DNA of 42,419 nt from Mesorhizobium sp. B2-7-1. Its GTDB lineage: Bacteria > Pseudomonadota > Alphaproteobacteria > Rhizobiales > Rhizobiaceae. The stretch is taken from the NCBI RefSeq assembly GCF_006440735.1, contig NZ_VFUA01000057.1:1-42419 (forward strand). The letters run 5' to 3'. Position numbers and translations under genes: made by a program. The notes under the pieces are model-generated. The model worked only from the letters and a program-made list of their open reading frames with translations, did no database searches and was not told the DNA's origin. Below, in pieces: positions 7,841 through 15,568 of the stretch (the first letter of the stretch is position 1; the number at the start of each line of letters is the position of its first letter).

Positions 7841-8446
7841 CTAAGAAGCGCGCAAAGGTGGCGCAACCGCAATAGCCGGGTCGACTGACGGCTGCGCATT
7901 GGCGGCAGGTCGCGCCAAGGCCGGGGCAAATTCGGCGACCCTCGCCATATTGGTGTGACAGACATCGCCGGCAAAGCGAGCGACGGCTCCGGGCTTGATT
8001 TCATGATGCAGCAGCCGGTCGAGATCGACCGGGCGCGGCATGGTGATCTGCCCGCGCGGAAAGCGCTTGAAGCCGAGCGGTCCGTAGTATGGCTCGTCGC
8101 CAACCAGGATGACGGCGGGCGCGCCGGCCTTCCTGGCTGCCTCCAGCGCGATCGCCACCAGCTTTCGGCCGATGCCGAGATTCTTGTAGGCGGGGCGCAC
8201 CGCAAGCGGGCCGAGCATCATGGCGCGTCCGGCGCCCGCGGCCACGCGCGTCATGCGCACCGAAGCGATGACCGTGCCGTCCTTGACGGCGACAAAGGAC
8301 ATCGAGCGGTCATGCCCGCCGGCCTCGCGGATCTTGTAGGCGGCAAGCACGAAACGGCCGGGGCCGAAGGCCTCGTCGTTGATGGCTTCGATTTCAGCAT
8401 CATGCGCCGGGGTTTCCGGCAGGTATTTCACGTCGGCAAGGCTCAT
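7841..8446 (-). CDS. GNAT-family N-acetyltransferase
   Basis: 201 residues. The acetyl-CoA motif is VRPAYKNLGIGRKLVAIAL, with MLGPLAV before it and VGDEPYYGPLGFKRFP after, a pattern common in YhbS-like acetyltransferases. The substrate is unknown. I chose the ATG at 8446 (MSLADVKYLP) with GGAA upstream instead of an ATG 13 codons further up that has no ribosome site. The C-terminal 45 residues are Ala/Pro rich and probably disordered. The SDR gene follows after 27 bases on the same strand. Confidence 0.85.
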   Translation of the reverse strand: MSLADVKYLPETPAHDAEIEAINDEAFGPGRFVLAAYKIREAGGHDRSMSFVAVKDGTVIASVRMTRVAAGAGRAMMLGPLAVRPAYKNLGIGRKLVAIALEAARKAGAPAVILVGDEPYYGPLGFKRFPRGQITMPRPVDLDRLLHHEIKPGAVARFAGDVCHTNMARVAEFAPALARPAANAQPSVDPAIAVAPPLRAS

Positions 8447-8753
8447 GGTCTTTGCGTTCCGGTATGCGAGGAAGGTTTGCTGCAAACGGCAGCGTTCGCC
8501 AGTCAGCGCTTGTTAAGCGCGGGCGCCCTTTCGTCGTCGGTCGAACCGGATAGAGGCAAAGTCGAACATGGGCGCTTCCGCTAGCACCAATTTTGTGCCG
8601 CCGCAATCGGTGCTTTCCGGCTTTCTTTGCGTCGCACGGGGAACTTGTCCGTCTCTGGACCGGTTCGTCATTTGACGAACTGTTCAGCGCCTGGGGGCTT
8701 CGCCAGGCCGATCATGGGCCTAGATAAATTCGAACCGCAGGGAGATTTTCCGC
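8447..8753. promoter_or_regulatory. Intergenic control region with 8-bp inverted repeat
   Basis: 307 bases between the divergent GNAT and glutathionyl-hydroquinone reductase genes, without a gene. It contains a perfect inverted repeat GTTCGTCA-TT-TGACGAAC at 8663-8680, centred about 80 bases before the reductase start. Such a dyad suits a dimeric repressor of the HxlR/MarR kind, but no regulator gene of that type lies next to it. Confidence 0.5.
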
Positions 8754-9740
8754 ATGGGATTGTTGATTGAAGGCAGATGGCAGGATCGCGCGCCCAATAC
8801 CGACAGCGGCGGCCGGTTCGTGCGAACGGAGTCGCAATGGCGCGACTGGATCACGCGCGACGGCAGGCCGGCGGAAGGCCGCACGCGAGGCTTCAAGGCG
8901 GAACCCGGCCGCTATCACCTCTATGTGTCGCTCGCCTGCCCATGGGCACATCGCACGCTGATCTTCCGCGCCCTGAAGAAGCTGGAAGGCATCATCTCCG
9001 TGTCCGTGGTGCACCACTTCATGGGCGAAAACGGCTGGACCTTCAAAGCCGAGGACGGCGCCACCGGGGACACGCTCTACGGCCTCGATTTCCTGCACCA
9101 GATCTATGCCAAGGCCGATCCGGCCTACTCAGGCCGCGTGACCGTGCCGGTGCTGTGGGACAAAAGGCAAGAGACGATCGTCAACAACGAATCCTCCGAG
9201 ATCATCCGCATGCTCAATTCCGCCTTCGACGAATGGGGCGAGGCGGGTCTCGACTTCTACCCGGCGGCGCTGCGCGCACAGATCGACAGGATCAACGCGC
9301 TGGTCTATCCGGCGATCAACAACGGCGTCTATCGCGCCGGCTTCGCCACCGCGCAGAAAGCCTATGAGGAAGCGTTCGGCGAATTGTTCTTAGCGCTCGA
9401 TACGATCGAGGAGCGGCTTTCGAAGCAGCGCTATCTGACCGGCGAGCACATCACCGAGGCCGACTGGCGGTTGTTCACGACGCTGGTTCGTTTCGATCCG
9501 GTCTATGTCGGCCACTTCAAATGCAATTTGCGCCGCATCGCCGACTATCCGAATCTGTCCAACTATCTGCGCGATCTCTATCAGGTGCCCGGCGTCCCGG
9601 GCACGGTCAACCTGCATCACATCAAGGCGCACTATTACGGCAGCCACAGATCGATCAATCCAACGGGAATCGTTCCGGTGGGGCCGGAGCTTGATTACGC
9701 GGCATCGCATGATCGGGGCAGGTTCAGGAAGGCGGCATGA
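8754..9740 (+). CDS. Glutathionyl-hydroquinone reductase (YqjG/ECM4 type GST)
   Basis: 328 residues, the usual length of xi-class glutathione transferases. The catalytic motif is LACPWAHRTLI with nucleophile C62; the C-terminal helical domain carries TEADWRLFTTLVRFDPVYVGHFKCN and YPNLSNYLRDLYQVPGV, both family hallmarks. The enzyme uses glutathione to reduce glutathionyl-hydroquinones to free hydroquinones in quinone detoxification. The ATG has GGGAGATTTT upstream, and a perfect 8-bp inverted repeat about 80 bases further up may be its operator. Confidence 0.92.
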   Translation: MGLLIEGRWQDRAPNTDSGGRFVRTESQWRDWITRDGRPAEGRTRGFKAEPGRYHLYVSLACPWAHRTLIFRALKKLEGIISVSVVHHFMGENGWTFKAEDGATGDTLYGLDFLHQIYAKADPAYSGRVTVPVLWDKRQETIVNNESSEIIRMLNSAFDEWGEAGLDFYPAALRAQIDRINALVYPAINNGVYRAGFATAQKAYEEAFGELFLALDTIEERLSKQRYLTGEHITEADWRLFTTLVRFDPVYVGHFKCNLRRIADYPNLSNYLRDLYQVPGVPGTVNLHHIKAHYYGSHRSINPTGIVPVGPELDYAASHDRGRFRKAA

Positions 9741-9760
9741 AGCTGCCTGGCGATGAAAGC

Positions 9761-10243
9761 CTATCGGAAAGGCTCGGTGTCGAGTTGAGCCTGCCTCTTG
9801 CTGTGGGCCTTCAAAAGAGTTTTGCCGAACCGGCTGGAAAAGCCGATAGCGTTGACGCAAAGTCCGAAAATCGTACCGATAATCAGCAGAATGATCCAAA
9901 TCTTGGCGGGAACGTCGCTTGCGCTTCCCGGTGCGGCTCCTGCCGCAATTGAAAACAACATCATGACTGCTGAAAACAGCACGGTGGCCACCGTTGAAAG
10001 AAAGACCACCTTCCAATACTCGCTCCGGTCAAAAAGCCTGCCGTTGCGCCTTATGAAGACCGAATATGCGGCAAGCGTGGATGCGAAAATCATCACGAAG
10101 CTGGCTGCCGTGTTCGCCTTTTCGACCAAATCAGGAGCAATATAACCAACCGTCGCCCATATTGCCGTCAATATCATTGTGGTCACAATGTAAATGGCAA
10201 CGCAGGGCCATACATTGGCTGGCTTGGTGGTTTCCGCTGCCAT
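9761..10243 (-). CDS. Small four-helix membrane protein
   Basis: 160 residues with four hydrophobic segments (about 12-34, 44-62, 80-101, 112-134) and a basic C-terminus (KAHSKRQAQ). It loosely resembles ABZJ_00895-family proteins, which have unknown function; this likeness is from memory and is tentative. GGAGG lies upstream of the ATG. The reading frame has more AT-rich codons than neighbouring genes, which may point to a separate origin. It is convergent with the reductase gene, 20 bases apart. Confidence 0.75.
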   Translation of the reverse strand: MAAETTKPANVWPCVAIYIVTTMILTAIWATVGYIAPDLVEKANTAASFVMIFASTLAAYSVFIRRNGRLFDRSEYWKVVFLSTVATVLFSAVMMLFSIAAGAAPGSASDVPAKIWIILLIIGTIFGLCVNAIGFSSRFGKTLLKAHSKRQAQLDTEPFR

Positions 10244-10292
10244 GCAGACGCCTCCAGCGATCTATAAACGCGATTGCGTTATTGATCCCCTG

Positions 10293-10311
10293 AAGAAGAT
10301 CACGTCTTCTT
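10293..10311. terminator. Possible terminator hairpin
   Basis: Perfect 7-bp stem AAGAAGA (10293-10299) and TCTTCTT (10305-10311) with loop TCACG, just beyond the Nudix stop. No clear T-run follows on the minus strand, so it is weak as an intrinsic terminator. Confidence 0.35.
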
Positions 10312-10315
10312 GAAA

Positions 10316-10819
10316 TCACCAATAGGGCGATACACGTTCTCCGCTAAATATTTCTTCGATTCTTCGCCTCGTCGCCGAGGTCGCATCTTCCGGCAAGCGA
10401 TCGAGCGGGAAGAAGCCGGCTTCGGCGATCTCATGGTCCGGCAATTTCGGCGCCGTCTGGCTGAAGGCTTCAATCAAGTAGAAGCCGACATGGTCGCGTC
10501 TGCTGGAGCGGCGGTTGAAATGCATCGACTTCAGCACCGGCGGGGCGGTCAGCGCGATGTTGCCTTCCTCGGCAAGCTCGCGCGCCAGCGCCTCTTCGAG
10601 CGTCTCGCCGGCTTCGACGCCGCCGCCCGGCAACTGCCAGCCGGGGACATAGGTGTGGCGGATCAGGAAGACGGAATTGGAGGGGCGGTCATAGATCAGG
10701 CCGCGCACGCCGAGCGTCATCGGACGGCGCAGCAGGAAGAAAAGATGGAACAGCCTTGCCCGCAGGCCCGGCCAGCCGGTCTGACGGAACGCTTCCTCGG
10801 GATCAGCCGCGCCACTCAT
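10316..10819 (-). CDS. Nudix hydrolase
   Basis: 167 residues. The Nudix box is complete: G-GVEAG-E-TLEEALA-RELAEEGN, the GX5EX7REXXEE pattern. Substrates of this family are nucleoside diphosphates linked to another moiety; the specific one cannot be told. A hydrophobic patch LRARLFHLFFLLRRP precedes the fold. It is divergent from the metallophosphoesterase gene with 68 bases between. The ribosome site upstream of the ATG is weak, so the start is moderately certain. Confidence 0.88.
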   Translation of the reverse strand: MSGAADPEEAFRQTGWPGLRARLFHLFFLLRRPMTLGVRGLIYDRPSNSVFLIRHTYVPGWQLPGGGVEAGETLEEALARELAEEGNIALTAPPVLKSMHFNRRSSRRDHVGFYLIEAFSQTAPKLPDHEIAEAGFFPLDRLPEDATSATRRRIEEIFSGERVSPYW

Positions 10820-10887
10820 CCGACCATCGCCGAACGAACAGCAAAGGGTGAGTGGAAAGCCAGGCTTGCGTCGCTTAAGAAGGAGGA

Positions 10888-11823
10888 ATGTTCAGGCTTG
10901 CGCATATTTCCGACGCTCATCTGGGACCGCTGCCCGATGTAACCTATCGCGACCTCGCGTCCAAGCGCGTGCTGGGCTACGTCAACTGGCAGCGCAACCG
11001 ACGCCGCCATATGCATGACGCAGTGATCGACACCATTGTCGCCGACATCAAGGCGAACGCGCCGGACCATCTCGCCGTCACGGGAGACCTCGTCAATCTG
11101 GCGCTCGACGGCGAGATCGAGATGGCCAAGCACTGGCTGGAGACGCTTGGATCGCCGCACGACGTTTCCGTGGTCCCCGGCAATCACGATGCCTATGTGC
11201 CGGGCGCCTTCGACAAGGTTTGCCGGGCATGGGCTCCGTGGATGACGGGCGACGGCGTCAACAGTCCGGTCGACCGCAATTCCTTTCCGTATCTGCGCGT
11301 GCGCGGCAATGTCGCGCTGATCGGCGTCACCACGGCGCGCGCCACCGCGCCCTTCATGGCCAACGGCTTCTTCATGGAGGGGCAGGCCGAGCGGCTCGGC
11401 AAGGTTCTCGACGACGCGGCGAAAAAAGGGCTGTTCCGCGCCATCATGATCCACCACCCGCCGGTGCGCGGCGCCGTCACGCAGCATAAGCGGCTGTTCG
11501 GCATCGCCCGTTTCCACAAGGTGATTCGCCGTCATGGCGCGGAGCTGGTCCTGCACGGCCATTCGCATCTGCCGTCCTTGTTCACCATCGGAGCACGTGG
11601 CGCCAAGGTGCCCGTCGTCGGGGTTGCCGCCGCGGGCCAGGCGCCGGGCGGCAAGCATCCGGCCGCCCAGTACAATCTGTTCGAGATCGACGGCGAAAAG
11701 GGCGCTTGGCGCGCGCGCTTGACGCGGCGCGGCCTGACCGGGCCGGCGCTGCCGCCATCGGACCTGCAGGTCACGGATATCGAGGTGCCGGCCGTGAAGG
11801 ACCGTGAACTCGTCAGAAGCTGA
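10888..11823 (+). CDS. Metallophosphoesterase
   Basis: 311 residues of the calcineurin-like fold. The metal ligands are in order: HISDAHLG (D-x-H), GDLVNL, PGNHDAY, IHHPPVRG and HGHSHLP. This domain hydrolyses phosphomono- or diesters, with a cyclic-nucleotide phosphodiesterase-like (CpdA-like) architecture, but the substrate is not evident. The ATG has AAGGAGG six bases upstream. The 3' end overlaps tail-to-tail by 11 bases with the next gene on the opposite strand. Confidence 0.88.
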   Translation: MFRLAHISDAHLGPLPDVTYRDLASKRVLGYVNWQRNRRRHMHDAVIDTIVADIKANAPDHLAVTGDLVNLALDGEIEMAKHWLETLGSPHDVSVVPGNHDAYVPGAFDKVCRAWAPWMTGDGVNSPVDRNSFPYLRVRGNVALIGVTTARATAPFMANGFFMEGQAERLGKVLDDAAKKGLFRAIMIHHPPVRGAVTQHKRLFGIARFHKVIRRHGAELVLHGHSHLPSLFTIGARGAKVPVVGVAAAGQAPGGKHPAAQYNLFEIDGEKGAWRARLTRRGLTGPALPPSDLQVTDIEVPAVKDRELVRS

Positions 11824-12433
11824 TCTTCATATGCGCGATGCGGTCCCAGAACATCGCCAGCGAAACCGCCAGGCCGACAAGGGCGCCGGCGGCGATCAGG
11901 CCGAGGCCGGCGAAGAAGGTCGTCCAGCCGTTGCTGCGTCGGGTTTCGGATTGGATGGGCGGCTCCGCTTCCCGGACAACGGGGCGATGCAGGCCGGGAA
12001 CGGCGCTCTCCATGCTCCCTTCCATCATGCGCTGCCGCTCGACGACACGTTCCGCCACATAGCGCGTCACCGCATCGGCGGCGGCTTTCATCTCGGTCGA
12101 TTCGGCCAGCACCACACGGCCGACGCGCGTATCCTTGAGGAAACGGTAGGTGCGGCGGTCGCGTCCCATGGCGACATGGCTCACCGCGTCGATCCATAGC
12201 CGCGGCTGCAGGCCGGACGAGACGGCGAAGTCGAAGCTGTCCATGTCGGCCGGGACATCGGCAAAGACCGGGGCAAGCTCGGTTGCCAGGAGATCGAGCC
12301 GCATGCGGTGCGCGTCGCGCATCTCCACAATCACATCGTCGCGGTCGGCGAAGGCGTTCTTGACGTCGCGTACCGCGTCGGCGAGCTTCCGCGACGGCTC
12401 GATCGGGGTGATTTTGTCGCCTGCATCCTTCAT
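11813..12433 (-). CDS. C-tail-anchored membrane protein of unknown function
   Basis: 206 residues: a soluble N-terminal part (about 1-165; DSFDFAVSSGLQPRLWIDAVSHVAMGRDRRTY split over residues 65-96), a Pro/Glu-rich linker, and one C-terminal transmembrane segment (GWTTFFAGLGLIAAGAL…, about 173-197). I set the start at MKDAGDKITPIEPS; the reading frame stays open upstream through the hydrolase gene, but that extension is antisense-like and not credible. Similar proteins occur in Hyphomicrobiales without an assigned role. It shares its strand with the upstream alpha/beta hydrolase. Confidence 0.78.
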   Translation of the reverse strand: MKDAGDKITPIEPSRKLADAVRDVKNAFADRDDVIVEMRDAHRMRLDLLATELAPVFADVPADMDSFDFAVSSGLQPRLWIDAVSHVAMGRDRRTYRFLKDTRVGRVVLAESTEMKAAADAVTRYVAERVVERQRMMEGSMESAVPGLHRPVVREAEPPIQSETRRSNGWTTFFAGLGLIAAGALVGLAVSLAMFWDRIAHMKISF

Positions 12434-12567
12434 GGCGGCTGCCTCGCTGTTGGTTAACAGCGAGTTAACACAATCCCCGGCAAAATGCACTGCCGACGAC
12501 GGCCCATGCGATTGCTGTGGTCCGGCGGAAGGGGTTACGGATATTCTTCGGGGTCGGTCCGGAGAGA

Positions 12568-13371
12568 TCAGCTCGCCGCCGCGCCCAGCGGCGGACGCAA
12601 CCGCCTGCCGCGCCGTCGCGTGTTGCGACGCACGACCTCGGCAACAAGGTCCGGAGCTTCCTCGACCAGCATATGACCCGCGCCGAGAACATGGTGCAGA
12701 TGGAAATGCGACGGCAGCGCCTCGGCCTGCTCGACCGGCAGCAGCGGATCCTCCGTTCCCCAGGCAACCATCACCCGCATGTCGAGCGTGTCCAGCTGCG
12801 CGCGGGGGATGACGCCTTGCCGGTCGTCCCTCGTCATCGCGGCCGCCATGTCGATCAGGGTCTGCAACTGGCCCGGCTGTTTGCGCATCCGGCACAGTGC
12901 ATCCACCACGTGATCGGGCGGCCCGCTGCGCGGACCCGACATGGCCGCAAGGCTGGCGCGGATCTGTTTCCTGCCGGCCGCGGCGGCGTAGCGGCGCAGC
13001 AAGGCTGCGTTGATTTCCGGGCCGAAGCCGCCGGGCGCCAACAGAGTGAGCGAGGCAATCCTGTCGGGGTCGGCAAGCGCCATCAATGTCGCGATCGCGC
13101 CGCCCATGGAGTGACCGACGAGATGAACCTTGCCCAACTGGCGCGCGGCTAGATCGGCCAGGATGGCCCGCGCGGCCGGCTTGGCGCCGCCCATGCCTTC
13201 GCATTCCAGTGATTGTCCATGGCCCGGCAGATCGTAGGCAAGCATTCTCGCTTCCGCCGCCAGCGATGCCACGACGTCACGCCAGATCTCACGGCAAGCC
13301 CCGAAGCCGTGCAGAAAGACGATCGTCTTCGGGCCAGCGCCGCCTTCGACGGCATAAGGGAATGGAAGCAT
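12568..13371 (-). CDS. Alpha/beta hydrolase
   Basis: 267 residues from MLPFPYAVEGG. Oxyanion motif FLHGFG, nucleophile elbow GHSMGG with S88, acid in VAWGTEDPLLP and histidine in GAGHMLVEEAP form the triad. The closest general class is the acetoin dehydrogenase-E2-like/BioH-type esterase group; the substrate is unknown. No clear ribosome site precedes this ATG and the frame is open 48 codons further, so the start is the least certain part. The C-terminal tail NTRRRGRRLRPPLG is strongly basic. Confidence 0.85.
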   Translation of the reverse strand: MLPFPYAVEGGAGPKTIVFLHGFGACREIWRDVVASLAAEARMLAYDLPGHGQSLECEGMGGAKPAARAILADLAARQLGKVHLVGHSMGGAIATLMALADPDRIASLTLLAPGGFGPEINAALLRRYAAAAGRKQIRASLAAMSGPRSGPPDHVVDALCRMRKQPGQLQTLIDMAAAMTRDDRQGVIPRAQLDTLDMRVMVAWGTEDPLLPVEQAEALPSHFHLHHVLGAGHMLVEEAPDLVAEVVRRNTRRRGRRLRPPLGAAAS

Positions 13372-13588
13372 GAAAAATGGTGGAGTGAGCAAGACGGGCA
13401 ACAATCGCAAATTGTGGCTGAATTGCTCCCGAACCAGACCGATGGCCAGTAAAATCTTTGCGACCGCAGCGCCCCGTCGGGCGCCCGGCGCGCAACCATG
13501 TCCCAATATTCGCATATTTGCCGGATCGCAGCGTCATATTTTGCGCGCTGCAGCGATCGGGTGGCCCAAACGAAAGCGGAAACTGTGT

Positions 13589-15376
13589 TTAGCTCGGGTT
13601 GCCGATCCCGGCGGCCCGCAAGGACTGCACCAGCCGATCGGTGAGATCGCCGGGGTATTTGCGATCGACGAATGTCGCGCGCGGGTTGGCGGCGAAGTTC
13701 GGGAATTCGGCGGTGAGCTCGTTGGCAATCTCGCCCGCCAGCTTGTCGCGGCCCGAAATCCTGGCGCCGATCAGGCGCGCGGCGAGGTAATGCGACTTCG
13801 ATGTCGTCGTGCGCAGCGACTCGCTGGCGATCGCGGCCTTCTTCATATCGCCCTGCATGAAGGCTCCGACGAACAGGCCATAATCCCACCAGGTCGGATG
13901 GCCGCTGAAGGCTTCCACCGCGTGGCCCAGGATCGGCGTTCCCTCATCATATTTGCCGGCGAAGATGAGCCCGTAGCCATAGGCGGCGGCCATGCCGAGA
14001 TCATACGGGTTGAGCTCGTAGGCCTTTCGCATCAACCGGATGGCCTCGTCCGTGTTGCCGAGGCGAGAGTTGAGATAGCCTAAGGCGCGATGCGCGTGCG
14101 GGCTCGTCGGCCCCATCTGGACGGCGCGGTGCGCAAGCGACATGGCCTTTTCGAGCGTCGCTTCCGGCGGATAGGCATAGTGGGAGTTGACGGCCTCCAC
14201 GTGAAGCGAGGCCAACTCCGCGTAGACAAGCGACGATTTGGTGCCTTCGCCGACAAGCTTCTCCAGGCAGCGATAGGCAATCTCGTGCGTCTGGGCGCTC
14301 ATGTCGAGATAATAGCGGTCGTCGAGCACCAGGCATCCGATCTGGCTGGTCCGGATGTCGCTCTGGTCGATGTAGCTGTAGATCGCGCCCGAAGCGGGAA
14401 CGGTCGAGGTGAGAAGGCTGGCGATGTTGCTTTCAACCGCACCGGGGGCGCTTTCGGCCGATGTCAGGTTGCGCGACAGGAGAACCCGCCCGGTCGCGAC
14501 GCTCTGCAATTCGACCGTGACGTCGCCGGCAGCGGGCCCGGGAACAATTTCGAAAACGAAACTGATCGGATCGGCGGATTGATCGCGCGTCGAATCCGCG
14601 TCGCGTCCGATGAAATCGATGGTGTCGAAACCCGCGAGCCCGGCGCGCAGCGACGACGCGACGCGAGTCGCCTCCGCTCCATCGGCTTTCACCGCAATGT
14701 AGATCAGCGGCAGGGAATCGAATGCCGGCTGGGCGGCGGCCCCGGCCAGGCGCGCCGTTTCAACCGTCGCGGTCGTGTCGCCGCCGTTGAGGAAGGCATT
14801 GCTTTGACGCACGATGAGCACACCGAGCATGGCAATGACCAGGACCATGGCCGCCCAGAAGAAGCGTAGCTGCCATGTGAGCGACCGCGAAGGCGCCGCC
14901 GGCGCCATCAGCGCCATAGGCTCGCCGGGCGTCGGGCCATCGAGATATTCAGCCGAAGCCGGAGCGGCATCGGCCGATGCGTCGGGTCGCGCGATGGTAC
15001 CGGAGGCGGCCCTGGCCCCGCCTGGCAGACGGATCGCGTTCAGCTCATAGGAAGGGACATAACCGCCGCGCGGGATCGCGATGCGCACCGGCTCGGCGAC
15101 ACCTTCATTGGCGAAATACTGCTCCAGGAGCTCGCGCAGGCGACCGGCCTGGACCCTGACCACGGCATCGGTGGAGGCGTCGAAATCGCCGTCCTTGCCG
15201 AAGACGTCCATGGCGATGGAAACGCCCTTCAGCCTGTCCGCCTCGCCAGCCTGCTCGCGTTCGACGAGATAGCGTAAAAGCCTGCGCGCACGTTCGGAGC
15301 GTCCGAACGTTTCGCTGGCAAGCAGTCGCTCCAATGTCTCGCGCACTGCGGGGGCGGCAGGCGGGGCATGCTCCAA
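13589..15376 (-). CDS. Membrane-bound regulator-like protein with DNA-binding-like N-terminus and TPR repeats
   Basis: 595 residues from a TTG start that has GGAAGGA 7 bases upstream. Residues about 12-110 (FGRSERARRLLRYLVEREQ, DAVVRVQAGRLRELL, VRIAIPRGGYVPSYE) match the N-terminal region often fused to adenylate cyclases or TolB/TPR proteins and annotated as winged-helix-like. A single transmembrane helix follows at about 171-189, then a periplasmic-type domain, then TPR-like helices (HRALGYLNSRLGNTDEAIRL, about 430-560). The layout recalls CadC-type membrane-embedded regulators. There is no cyclase domain. It is a lone gene, downstream of leuA on the same strand. Confidence 0.82.
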   Translation of the reverse strand: MEHAPPAAPAVRETLERLLASETFGRSERARRLLRYLVEREQAGEADRLKGVSIAMDVFGKDGDFDASTDAVVRVQAGRLRELLEQYFANEGVAEPVRIAIPRGGYVPSYELNAIRLPGGARAASGTIARPDASADAAPASAEYLDGPTPGEPMALMAPAAPSRSLTWQLRFFWAAMVLVIAMLGVLIVRQSNAFLNGGDTTATVETARLAGAAAQPAFDSLPLIYIAVKADGAEATRVASSLRAGLAGFDTIDFIGRDADSTRDQSADPISFVFEIVPGPAAGDVTVELQSVATGRVLLSRNLTSAESAPGAVESNIASLLTSTVPASGAIYSYIDQSDIRTSQIGCLVLDDRYYLDMSAQTHEIAYRCLEKLVGEGTKSSLVYAELASLHVEAVNSHYAYPPEATLEKAMSLAHRAVQMGPTSPHAHRALGYLNSRLGNTDEAIRLMRKAYELNPYDLGMAAAYGYGLIFAGKYDEGTPILGHAVEAFSGHPTWWDYGLFVGAFMQGDMKKAAIASESLRTTTSKSHYLAARLIGARISGRDKLAGEIANELTAEFPNFAANPRATFVDRKYPGDLTDRLVQSLRAAGIGNPS

Positions 15377-15470
15377 GTGTCGATCCTTCCGAAGTCGGCA
15401 CAGGTTAGGGCGCGATAATATAGCGCTCGCGCCGGCGCACAAGGATGCTTCTATTATGCGATCGCGTAAG

Positions 15471-15492
15471 CCACCGGAAATTCCTCCGGCGG
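15471..15492. terminator. Possible leuA terminator hairpin
   Basis: Stem CCACCGGA (15471-15478) with TCCGGCGG (15485-15492), one mismatch, in the region downstream of leuA on the minus strand. No T-run follows, so confidence is low. Confidence 0.35.
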
Positions 15493-15568
15493 TTAACGAA
15501 TGGCAGGATCTCGCGTCTGTCGTTGAAGCGCGGCGCATTGGATGCGCCGCACTTCGATCGATTGGCGC

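Noticed and set aside
11813..13204. A 463-codon fusion of the tail-anchored protein with an N-terminal extension
   Set aside because: The extension runs through the alpha/beta hydrolase in another frame; ATG 12433 is a natural start.
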